A stretch of DNA of 6,315 nucleotides, taken from positions 1 through 6,315 of the forward strand of contig JAAFHQ010000361.1 in NCBI GenBank assembly GCA_013298445.1, read 5' to 3'. The position numbers and the translations under genes were made by a program. Source of the stretch: Chitinophagales bacterium. GTDB taxonomy: Bacteria; Bacteroidota; Bacteroidia; Chitinophagales; Saprospiraceae. Numbering within the stretch: position 1 is the first letter of the stretch; every line of letters starts with the position of its first letter. Below are positions 1-6,315 of the stretch, piece by piece. The notes under the pieces are model-generated. The model ran no database searches. It was not told the origin of the DNA and was given only the letters and a program-made list of their open reading frames with translations.

Positions 1-1
1 T

Positions 2-2938
2 GAGGATGACTTTTCGGAAGTGTTCATCAACATGAAAAGCATTGCCCGCTCGATCAAGATGACCGAATTGGAGCAAGCGCTGATCAACCTGCAGGAAACG
101 AAAACCCCTCCAGTTGCGGCTACTCCTGCGCCGAAAACAGCGGTGGGATCCTCCGCGCAGGCGCCCTGGTTTCGGGTGGTATCGCCCCACCTCGACATCA
201 AACAGGGTCGCCTGGATGAATCTATTTTTGCGGCGAATCTGGCCGAGGTCGCCTTGGGCAATGGTCGCGAGATTTACAATAATCCGGTGGTGTTTTTTTC
301 CAAAACCTATTTTACCGCCGGACTTAGAAATGTGGCCAAAACGGTCATCCAGGGACTGAATGGCCAGCAAGATGCCGAAAACCGGGTCATTTCCCTGCAA
401 ACTGGCTTTGGTGGAGGAAAAACGCATACCCTGATTTCGCTTTACCACCTGGGAAAATGGGGCAAAAAGGCCACCCAATCGGCCTATGCCCAGGAATTGC
501 TAAAGCATTCCGGAGCGCCGGATTTTGATAGTGCCAACATTGCCGTTTTTACCAATACCACCAATGATCCTGCCAATGGTAGAACCACGGACAATGGCAC
601 TCTCATCCAAACCATTTGGGGGGAATTGGCCTACCAGCTGGGTGGTACTGCTGCGTATGAGCTGGTGCGCAAGAATGACGAACAATTGATCGCTCCGGCG
701 GGACTGTTCAAGCAGGTGCTGGAAAAGTGCAAACCCGCCCTGATCTTGATCGACGAGTTGGCCGACTATTGCGTAAAGGCTTCGGCCAAAAAAGCGGGCA
801 ACAGCAGCCTTGCCGATCAAACGATCAGCTTCATGCAGGAGCTGACCGAAGCGGTAGCGAGTACAAACCACTGTGTAGCGGTAATCACGCTGCCCGCCAG
901 CCCCCAGGAGGTGGGCAATACCCCCGAAGCGCAGGCCATCCTGACTTCTTTGCAAAAACGCGTGAGTCGGGTTGGTGCCGATACCCAGCCAGTTGCTGAT
1001 GAGGAGATTTATGAAGTGATTCGCCGACGGCTATTTGAAGACATGGGCGATGCCCAGGTCATGGAGTCGGTGGCTGCCCAGTATTTGGAGTTGTACCAGC
1101 AGTTTCGAGCCGAGCTTCCTGCGCACGCCATTAAGTCGGAGTACAAACAAAAAATCCTCAAGTCTTATCCTTTTCACCCGGAGTTGATCGACGCTTTTCG
1201 CATCCGTTGGGCCAGTCACCACGATTTTCAACGCACCCGAGGCGTATTGCGCCTGCTTGCGGCCATTGTGAGCGACCTCTGGAAACGGCAGCAGTCGCTT
1301 CCGGGCAACAATTTATTGATCCACCCTGGTGTAGTCAACTTTGCCAATTTGGACGCCTTGTCTGGTCAGCTCAAAAAGTTGTACGGCAATGGTTACGATT
1401 CGGTCATCGCTGCGGATGTTGCCGGGTCATCATCCAATGCCTTTAAAATCGACAACAACAAAGCGGAATACGGGCAATGGTACCTCACGCAGTCGATTGC
1501 TTCCGTCTTTTTGATGAACTCCTTCGGCAACGAGGGGGCCAATAAAGGGATTTCGGTTCCGGAATTGAAATTGAATCTGTTGACGCCCGAAGGCTTCAAC
1601 CACAATAGCATCAATGGTGCCCTGGATGAATTGGAGAACAATGCCTATTACCTGTATTATGCCCAGGCTGGCGGTACAGGAAAACGCTATTGGTTCAATA
1701 CCAAGCCCAACATCAACATCCTCATCAACCAGGCCAAAGGCGACATCAAAAACGAGGACATCAATGCTGAAATCATCAGTAGGATCAACCTGAAGTCCAA
1801 GAATGTCCCCCTTTTTAATGTTTTGGTGAATCCTACCCTGGAGCTTCCGGAACAGACCAAACCGACTTTACTGATCCTTAGCCCTGAGCACCTGGTAAGT
1901 CCGGGTGGGGTCAGTGGAAGTACCGCTGCTTTGATTGAAAAGATCGCAACCAAAAAAGGCAATAGCGAGCGAATTTACCGCAACACCATGCTGTTTCTGA
2001 TCTGCTCTGAATTGGGGATTGGCAAACTGCAATCCACCATCCGGGAATTTTTGGCCTGCCACAAAATCACCCAGGAGTACCAGGGACAGTTAGAACGGGA
2101 GCAAAAAGACGACCTGAAACGCCGCATGGACGATGCCTCTCAACAAGCAGAATCAGCCCTGGTGGTGGCGTATTCGATCCTCATCAAATACGCGGTAAAA
2201 AATGGAGTGAGCCAACTGCAGGTCAAGCAACAATTCAAATCCAGCCTCGATCAACAAATCAGCGTCATCATTGATGCCCTGAAAGAAGAAGAATGGTTGT
2301 TGGAGTCCGTAGGGGTCAATACCTTGAGAAACAACAACCTCTTGCCCACAGCAGACCATACCCTCAAAACTAAAGACGTTTACGAGGCTTTCCTCCGCTT
2401 TGACGACAAGCCCATGATCACAGGCCCCGATGCAATCAACCGAAGCCTGCTGAGGCACTGTACCAATGGGGAAATTTGTATCGCCGCAGGCGATGGCAGC
2501 ACGTTCACCAAGTTCTTTTTTAAGGAATCAGTGCCCTTCTTTGACGCCACTGCTGATTCGTATTGGTTGGTGGACAAATCGCTCATCCCGCCACCACCAG
2601 TTGCCGATACTGCCCCATCCTCGGCCATTTACCCTGAAGGTGTTCCATCGGGAATGGTCAATGACCCTGTACGATCTTCTTCCCCAGCTGATGGGCTAGA
2701 TGAAGCGATCAAAAAATTTAATACCTTGGTGATTTCAGGCAAGGTTCCTTTGGAGCGCTACACCGAATTGTTCAACTACTTCATCACGCCCTTTGCCATG
2801 AATGGCAATAAAATCGAGATCGAGGTGAAGTTCAAAATCAAGGCTTCCGAAAGTAGTCCCCTGGATGAGAGCAAACAGCAATACAAATCGGCTAAAGAGG
2901 CGGCAAGGCAGTTGGGGCTGGATTTTTGGGAGGAGTAG
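2..2938 (+). CDS. DUF499-family P-loop ATPase, probable Swt1-like HEPN fusion (5'-partial)
   Basis: This is a large cytoplasmic ATPase of the DUF499 family, which occurs in phage-defence loci. The frame is open from base 2, so 978 residues are visible. The first in-window starts are GTG at 20 and ATGs at 32 and 59. Residues below are numbered from the GTG. The stretch before and just after it (EDDFSEVF...IARSIKMTELEQAL) resembles the end of a Swt1-like HEPN domain, so I think the true start lies upstream. A Pro/Ala-rich linker (about 26-48) follows, then the DUF499 core from W50 with DESIFAANL at 66-74. The P-loop is TGFGGGKTH (128-136, K134), Walker B is LILIDELADY (D245, E246), and YPFHPE (383-388) and FQRTRGVLRLLA (from 403; R405/R407 possible arginine fingers) are family hallmarks. 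A proline-rich linker lies near 857-895, before a C-terminal domain ending at W-E-E. No frameshift is seen. Family assignment is strong; the HEPN call is inference and the substrate is unknown. Confidence 0.88.
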   Translation, partial: EDDFSEVFINMKSIARSIKMTELEQALINLQETKTPPVAATPAPKTAVGSSAQAPWFRVVSPHLDIKQGRLDESIFAANLAEVALGNGREIYNNPVVFFSKTYFTAGLRNVAKTVIQGLNGQQDAENRVISLQTGFGGGKTHTLISLYHLGKWGKKATQSAYAQELLKHSGAPDFDSANIAVFTNTTNDPANGRTTDNGTLIQTIWGELAYQLGGTAAYELVRKNDEQLIAPAGLFKQVLEKCKPALILIDELADYCVKASAKKAGNSSLADQTISFMQELTEAVASTNHCVAVITLPASPQEVGNTPEAQAILTSLQKRVSRVGADTQPVADEEIYEVIRRRLFEDMGDAQVMESVAAQYLELYQQFRAELPAHAIKSEYKQKILKSYPFHPELIDAFRIRWASHHDFQRTRGVLRLLAAIVSDLWKRQQSLPGNNLLIHPGVVNFANLDALSGQLKKLYGNGYDSVIAADVAGSSSNAFKIDNNKAEYGQWYLTQSIASVFLMNSFGNEGANKGISVPELKLNLLTPEGFNHNSINGALDELENNAYYLYYAQAGGTGKRYWFNTKPNINILINQAKGDIKNEDINAEIISRINLKSKNVPLFNVLVNPTLELPEQTKPTLLILSPEHLVSPGGVSGSTAALIEKIATKKGNSERIYRNTMLFLICSELGIGKLQSTIREFLACHKITQEYQGQLEREQKDDLKRRMDDASQQAESALVVAYSILIKYAVKNGVSQLQVKQQFKSSLDQQISVIIDALKEEEWLLESVGVNTLRNNNLLPTADHTLKTKDVYEAFLRFDDKPMITGPDAINRSLLRHCTNGEICIAAGDGSTFTKFFFKESVPFFDATADSYWLVDKSLIPPPPVADTAPSSAIYPEGVPSGMVNDPVRSSSPADGLDEAIKKFNTLVISGKVPLERYTELFNYFITPFAMNGNKIEIEVKFKIKASESSPLDESKQQYKSAKEAARQLGLDFWEE

Positions 2939-2989
2939 GTGCGATAAGCGTCCCATCTGATCACAAATAATGGTTAAAACCTAAAAATC

Positions 2990-3436
2990 ATGGACAAATT
3001 ACCAAAAGGTTTAACTGGAATAGCTGGCGAGTATTTTGTTGCTGGCGAGTTGTCCCGACGTGGTTATATGGCATCAATTACTTTGAGGAATAATGACAGC
3101 ATTGATATTCACGCCTCCGATTTAGCAAACCATAAAATTTTTGCGATACAAGTAAAAACAAATCAAAATTCAGTACGCAGATGGCCGCTCAGCCAGAAAG
3201 CTGAAAACTTGCACTCAGACAATATGTTTTACATCTTTGTTGCCTTTAAAAAAATCGATGAACGACCAGAATATTTTATCGTCCCCAGTAAAGATGTTGC
3301 CGAGCAAGTCAAAGATGGGCATCAAAGATGGCTGGAAACTCCAGGAAAAAAAGGACAGGCACATAAGGACACGTCAATGCGACAGTTCTGGGACATTGAG
3401 GGAAAATATTTAGAGCGCTGGGATTTTTTAAGGTAA
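2990..3436 (+). CDS. Stand-alone PD-(D/E)XK-fold nuclease-like protein (QxK type)
   Basis: This 148-residue protein has the pattern of a small PD-(D/E)XK endonuclease fold, as in Hjc-like and Mrr-like enzymes. An N-terminal helix carries an acidic residue in GEYFVAGELSRRGY (E14). The next strand ends in SIDIHA (D39), and the following strand carries IQVKTNQ (Q54, K56), giving E...D...QxK. Q in place of the acidic residue of ExK is common in Mrr-type nucleases, so activity is plausible. The C-terminal part (WLETPGKKG...FWDIEGKYLERWDFL) is conserved in homologues I remember, which are usually annotated as hypothetical. The ATG at 2990 is preceded by A-rich sequence without a Shine-Dalgarno motif. 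The gene lies 51 bp after the DUF499 gene on the same strand and may be its nuclease partner, though it could equally be a passenger. It looks more AT-rich than its upstream neighbour. Fold assignment is good; its biological role is unknown. Confidence 0.8.
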   Translation: MDKLPKGLTGIAGEYFVAGELSRRGYMASITLRNNDSIDIHASDLANHKIFAIQVKTNQNSVRRWPLSQKAENLHSDNMFYIFVAFKKIDERPEYFIVPSKDVAEQVKDGHQRWLETPGKKGQAHKDTSMRQFWDIEGKYLERWDFLR

Positions 3437-3476
3437 AATCAATCATCCATTCATGTAAATGCCTGTAAACAAGTGC
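3437..3476. other. Convergent intergenic gap between the two defence blocks
   Basis: These 40 bases separate the stop codons of the small nuclease gene and the DUF2326 gene, which face each other. No GC-rich hairpin followed by a T-run is visible on either strand. The only pattern is a pair of TGTAAA hexamers ten bases apart (3454-3459 and 3464-3469). Transcripts from the two sides may run into each other. Confidence 0.6.
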
Positions 3477-5210
3477 TTACTTCTCGTAGTCCATATCAAC
3501 TTGAATCCCCAACAACTTGGTTTCACTAGACCGATCAGTAAGTTCCAGTACAATATTGTTGCCAAGGATAGTTGAAAATTCTTCTTGACTAAAATAGGGT
3601 TGAATCGAGTCCAACAAGTCCTCGTTGATAGAAATGATGTATTGGAAGCCATTATTCAGGCACTCCTCGTATGCAACCCGAAAGACACCCGCTCGCTGGC
3701 GAGGATCCATTTCCGAGAGCAATCTGCTATCGTGAAACAAACACTGAACTTTATGATTATGCTGACCTTTCAGTAAAGTGAAATCAAAGCAAAATAACTT
3801 TACCTGATTGACTCCATCGCCCGCATCATCCTGAATCCTTGCTGCAATATTGAACCGTCGTTGGTTCCGGCCATCATCATTGCTGATCTCGATGCCCGCT
3901 ACCTTGTCTTCATAAAATTCCTGGGCAAAACCCTTGAACATTGAAATATTCGCATCAATGATTCCCTTTTCTTTCGCCAGATAGTTGATGGAGGCAATGT
4001 TTTCTTGTTGGAAAGCAATTTCCAATTCTGAGCGCTTGATCTGGTATTGATTCAGCAACTCTTTATACGTTTTTAATTTGTTCAACCGCGTTTTTAGATT
4101 GGCCAATTCCTCATTCAAGGCTTTGTAGTCTTCCAATGCACCACTGGAATTGAGCAGTTGCAATTTTTCATCCTCCAGTTTACCAAGTGATTGAACTTCA
4201 CTTTCTAGTTCCTTTTGTTCACTTAAGAATTTCCTTTTCTCTGATTCCAGACGCCGTATCCGGTCAGTAACCAATTTTTGATGAAACGAGTCTACTTCTT
4301 CCAGCCTTTTTACAACGAGCTCGCCTAAGGAAATTTTTGCTTCTTCATAAAAATTGAGCAGCTGTTCTTTACTGATGTCGGGCTGAATTTGCTGGCTCTT
4401 TTCGATGTTTTTGATCGTATTCCTGAGCAGTGTGATGCGGTTGCGCTTTTCGCGGAGCTGGGCAGAAAGGTCATCCGCTTGTCTTTTTAGCGCACCATAA
4501 TCCTCGGCAATGACAAATTGCTTAATCCTGGATTCTAAGCGAATGATGTATTGTTCAAGATTGACAATTTCTACTTCTACATTTTTGCCATCTTCAAAAA
4601 ACTGACGAAAAATTGAGTCTTTGCTGATGTTTTTTTCAAGTTTTTGCACATCATCCAATTCATTTTTAAGATCGTGTTTTCGAGAAAATAAAAATGGATC
4701 TAGACCCAGCAAAAAACCGTTGCACAGATTCTGCGCATACTCCTGCTCTTTAGGAACAAATTTTTCGTAGGTTTCGTAGCTGGCACGCATGGGACGAATG
4801 AACCGGGAAATCAGGGGCCGGAATTTTAGGAATGGAACCGGATCGTCAATTTTAAAAAGTAGTTTTTGAAACTTATCTCTAAATGTAGTAAGGTCGGTTT
4901 TTTGCCCATTCACAAGGATTTGATCCTGCTTACTGGTTGCTCGAATGGCTTGAAATCTTTCTCCTTCAATGTCGAAGGTTAGTACGAATTCCCATCCAGG
5001 TAACTTAGCTTCAAACTCATCTATGGTGTTTGCGCCAAGACAGAAATGTACTATGCGGATCAACAAGGATTTACCGACGCTGTTGTAAGTGTTTTTGGTA
5101 TTCGTATTGTTTTTATCCTCTTTTTTGCCTACAATAATGGACAGTCCTCGACTGTTGAAGTGGACGGTGTGAAAAGAGGGTTGATTGGCTTCAAGCTTGA
5201 TTAAGCGCAT
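3477..5210 (-). CDS. DUF2326 SMC/Rad50-like ATPase of an ABC-three-component system
   Basis: This 577-residue protein is the ABC-type ATPase of an ABC-3C conflict system. The N-terminus (MRLIKLEANQPSFHTVHF...GLSIIVG, residues 1-28) is the typical DUF2326 opening strand pair. The P-loop is TYNSVGKSLL (41-50, K47 and S48), set off from the preceding strand by a polar insert rich in K, N and T. Residues of roughly 180-410 are Glu/Lys/Leu-rich and read as a long, probably antiparallel coiled coil. The C-terminal half of the ATPase follows, with a signature-like DDAGDGVNQVKLFCFDF (461-477) and a Walker-B-like CLFHDSRL (490-497, D494). I chose the ATG at 5210; an in-frame TTG at 5240 would add ten residues but reads further into the upstream gene. 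The start overlaps the end of the middle-component gene by 20 bases, suggesting coupled translation. By analogy with family members, it probably uses ATP to detect invading nucleic acid or a phage-linked structure and to license the effector. Confidence 0.88.
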   Translation of the reverse strand: MRLIKLEANQPSFHTVHFNSRGLSIIVGKKEDKNNTNTKNTYNSVGKSLLIRIVHFCLGANTIDEFEAKLPGWEFVLTFDIEGERFQAIRATSKQDQILVNGQKTDLTTFRDKFQKLLFKIDDPVPFLKFRPLISRFIRPMRASYETYEKFVPKEQEYAQNLCNGFLLGLDPFLFSRKHDLKNELDDVQKLEKNISKDSIFRQFFEDGKNVEVEIVNLEQYIIRLESRIKQFVIAEDYGALKRQADDLSAQLREKRNRITLLRNTIKNIEKSQQIQPDISKEQLLNFYEEAKISLGELVVKRLEEVDSFHQKLVTDRIRRLESEKRKFLSEQKELESEVQSLGKLEDEKLQLLNSSGALEDYKALNEELANLKTRLNKLKTYKELLNQYQIKRSELEIAFQQENIASINYLAKEKGIIDANISMFKGFAQEFYEDKVAGIEISNDDGRNQRRFNIAARIQDDAGDGVNQVKLFCFDFTLLKGQHNHKVQCLFHDSRLLSEMDPRQRAGVFRVAYEECLNNGFQYIISINEDLLDSIQPYFSQEEFSTILGNNIVLELTDRSSETKLLGIQVDMDYEK

Positions 5211-5445
5211 GGCAGATTTTTCCAGTGTGATCAATCTCAATCGCTCCTATGGCATACAGTAAATTAAGCCCCAGTAAAATATGATCAAAGTTGTGATAAG
5301 CTGGAAATATAGCAGTGTTATTCAGGGTTTGGTATTCTTGCCAGATCTGATCAATTGTTTTCGGCTCCTTCAACAGGGATAGGACAAAACCGCCTAAACC
5401 GATTAAGGATTCTGAAAAATTGATGTGTTTTGATGGCAATACCAT
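5191..5445 (-). CDS. ABC-three-component system middle component, MC6-like
   Basis: This very small protein (84 residues) lies between the effector and ATPase genes. Position, size and sequence match middle component 6 of ABC-3C systems: an opening LPSKHINFSESLIGLGGFVL, then a helical segment with TIDQIWQEY, then FDHILLGLNLLYAIGAIEI near the C-terminus. The last part has the look of a winged helix-turn-helix fold, with LLYAIGAIEIDHTGKI forming the final helix and wing. It probably bridges the ATPase and effector rather than acting as a free transcription factor; this is inferred from the family. The ATG overlaps the effector stop codon by one base (TAATG) and has no clear ribosome-binding site. 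The gene stops 20 bases inside the next one. I am confident of the family and less so of the exact MC subtype. Confidence 0.82.
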   Translation of the reverse strand: MVLPSKHINFSESLIGLGGFVLSLLKEPKTIDQIWQEYQTLNNTAIFPAYHNFDHILLGLNLLYAIGAIEIDHTGKICHALNQA

Positions 5446-5447
5446 TA
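5443..5447 (-). promoter_or_regulatory. TAATG stop-start overlap coupling effector and middle component
   Basis: Read on the minus strand, the effector TAA stop (5447-5445) shares its last base with the ATG of the middle-component gene (5445-5443). The preceding bases hold no purine-rich Shine-Dalgarno motif, so the small gene is probably translated by ribosomes terminating on the effector frame, which would keep the two subunits in proportion. Confidence 0.6.
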
Positions 5448-6315
5448 GTCGATGCGTTTTGGTTCTTCAAAAATATCACAAAATTCGAAGTAATAAGCCA
5501 TCAAGACAATTTTTGCATCAACGATGCTTTTTCGATTGTCAGGATAGGCCAGATTCAAAATGTCGAAAAACACCAGATCATTGGCCTGCTCTTGATTGGT
5601 ATAAGCCTCAACCCCATTTTTGTAAAGGGTATTGAACTTTGTTTTTAACTGCTCCTTGAGAAAGCTTCCATTCAACTTGAAATAGCTTTCGATGGCATGC
5701 TTTTGATAACTCCCGGTTCTCAACAACGTCGCAGGCTGGGTTGAAAGTTGGTTGAATTGAATTTTTTCTTCAAAAATTGGATTATAGGGGATCCCCGTGG
5801 CCGCTGAATAGTTTAGCTCGATTGTCAACAAGTGATCAATTACCTCAGTTAAAGCTGTGTAATCAACATCCGAAATCAGTGCCTGGGGAATGGGAATATT
5901 CCCCAAAATACCAATGATTTCATCTTCACTTAACGACAAAAACAATGCTTCTAGGTCTTTGGCTAAAAAAGGCTCACAAGTGATGCCTGATTCGGCTTGC
6001 AAGTTTGCCAATTCTTGCTCTATTTCGGCATAAATTCCTGCATATCGGTCATTGACGACAAAATAGTATTCCTTGACAGTACCAATACTATCCCAAAAGG
6101 TACGCAACTCCCGAAAACTGTTGCTGATTTTATCCTTCACGTACTTCTTCTGCTTCTCTGCCAAATCTTCCGGGGCATAAACTTGATAGTATTTACCGGA
6201 ATGTTTATCAAATCCATCATTCTTGTGATCACCTGCGGTGCCTCTTGGTTTTACTGGGCGAAAATTTTGGTTGTGCTTCTGCATTACTTCTACAAACAAA
6301 TCTTCGTATGCCTGC
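5445..6315 (-). CDS. ABC-three-component effector with restriction-endonuclease-like N-terminus (5'-partial)
   Basis: This is the effector subunit of the ABC-3C system; 289 residues are visible and the frame is open to the right edge. The first in-window start is a TTG at 6299, but the codons before it (QAYED) continue a conserved-looking helix, so the real start lies outside. Residues are counted from that Q. The N-terminal domain resembles a restriction-endonuclease fold: a helix with YEDLF (E4), then GDHKNDGF (D29, K31, D33), then KYYQVYAPED (42-50). The strand that should carry ExK or QxK reads QVY, so the usual lysine is missing. Residues of about 50-140 are helical (EKQKKYVKDKI, then DLEALFLSLSEDEIIGIL). 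The C-terminal domain (about 165-289) ends with the signature AYYFEFCDIFEEP typical of ABC-3C CTDs; CTD10 is my best guess from memory. It is first in an operon with the middle component and ATPase, and its promoter lies beyond the window. Confidence 0.83.
   Translation of the reverse strand, partial: QAYEDLFVEVMQKHNQNFRPVKPRGTAGDHKNDGFDKHSGKYYQVYAPEDLAEKQKKYVKDKISNSFRELRTFWDSIGTVKEYYFVVNDRYAGIYAEIEQELANLQAESGITCEPFLAKDLEALFLSLSEDEIIGILGNIPIPQALISDVDYTALTEVIDHLLTIELNYSAATGIPYNPIFEEKIQFNQLSTQPATLLRTGSYQKHAIESYFKLNGSFLKEQLKTKFNTLYKNGVEAYTNQEQANDLVFFDILNLAYPDNRKSIVDAKIVLMAYYFEFCDIFEEPKRID

Noticed and set aside
3..35. Possible end of an upstream gene in frame 3, stopping at TGA 33-35 and overlapping ATG 32 as ATGA.
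   Set aside because: The encoded RMTFRKCSST shows no recognisable pattern, while frame 2 over the same bases continues smoothly into the DUF499 protein.
500..955. 151-codon open frame on the minus strand inside the DUF499 gene.
   Set aside because: It lies fully antisense to the conserved P-loop ATPase core, and its translation has no recognisable domain. The open frame is explained by the codon bias of the real gene.
2972..2981. Inverted repeat GGTTAAAACC upstream of the small nuclease gene, a possible operator.
   Set aside because: The arms are four bases with a two-base centre and no extension. It is too weak to call a site, and no Bacteroidota-style -33/-7 promoter is seen beside it.
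3405..3436. Possible terminator around AGCGCT and the following T-run at the end of the nuclease gene.
   Set aside because: AGCGCT is a bare six-base palindrome with no loop, and the T-run lies within the coding sequence, so no intrinsic terminator can be formed.
3454..3469. Direct repeat TGTAAA-4 bases-TGTAAA in the convergent gap.
   Set aside because: It is only two AT-rich hexamers, expected by chance in such sequence, with no matching copies noted elsewhere.
5430..5648. Overlapping plus-strand open frames (from 5420 and 5430) opposite the effector 3' end.
   Set aside because: They are antisense to the conserved ABC-3C C-terminal domain, begin without a ribosome-binding site and have unconvincing composition.

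Overview
The window is a piece of an anti-phage or conflict-type accessory region holding five genes in two convergent blocks. It most likely comes from a member of the Bacteroidota. That assignment is an inference from the AT-leaning, nearly Shine-Dalgarno-free gene starts (A-rich leaders, coupled starts) and the general protein style. No 16S or housekeeping marker is present.

Block 1 (plus strand, 1-3436). A large DUF499-family P-loop ATPase fills the first half. Its reading frame is open through the left edge of the window. The residues before the first possible start resemble the last helix of a Swt1-like HEPN domain, so the gene is probably 5'-truncated here and is a HEPN-ATPase fusion. 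A 51-bp gap separates it from a small stand-alone nuclease of the PD-(D/E)XK fold with a QxK active site. The pair is probably co-transcribed. In other genomes DUF499 ATPases often sit in multi-gene defence loci with DNA methylases and helicases, and such partners would lie to the left of this window.

Block 2 (minus strand, 3477-6315, read right to left). This is a three-gene ABC-three-component (ABC-3C) operon. It contains a restriction-endonuclease-like effector with an ABC-3C C-terminal domain (5' end cut by the right edge), a tiny middle component of the MC6 type, and a DUF2326 SMC/Rad50-like coiled-coil ATPase. The genes are tightly coupled: a TAATG one-base overlap at the first junction and a 20-base overlap at the second. 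The expected logic, from comparative genomics of the family, is that the ATPase senses a nucleic-acid or phage cue and the middle component links it to the nuclease-like effector.

The two blocks meet tail to tail across 40 bp with no convincing terminator. Base composition differs between them: a sample in the ATPase gene (721-780) is 32/60 G+C, against 17/60 in the small nuclease gene (3121-3180) and 21/60 in the DUF2326 gene (4021-4080). This fits a patchwork defence island. I saw no tRNA, rRNA, CRISPR array, insertion sequence or long repeat.
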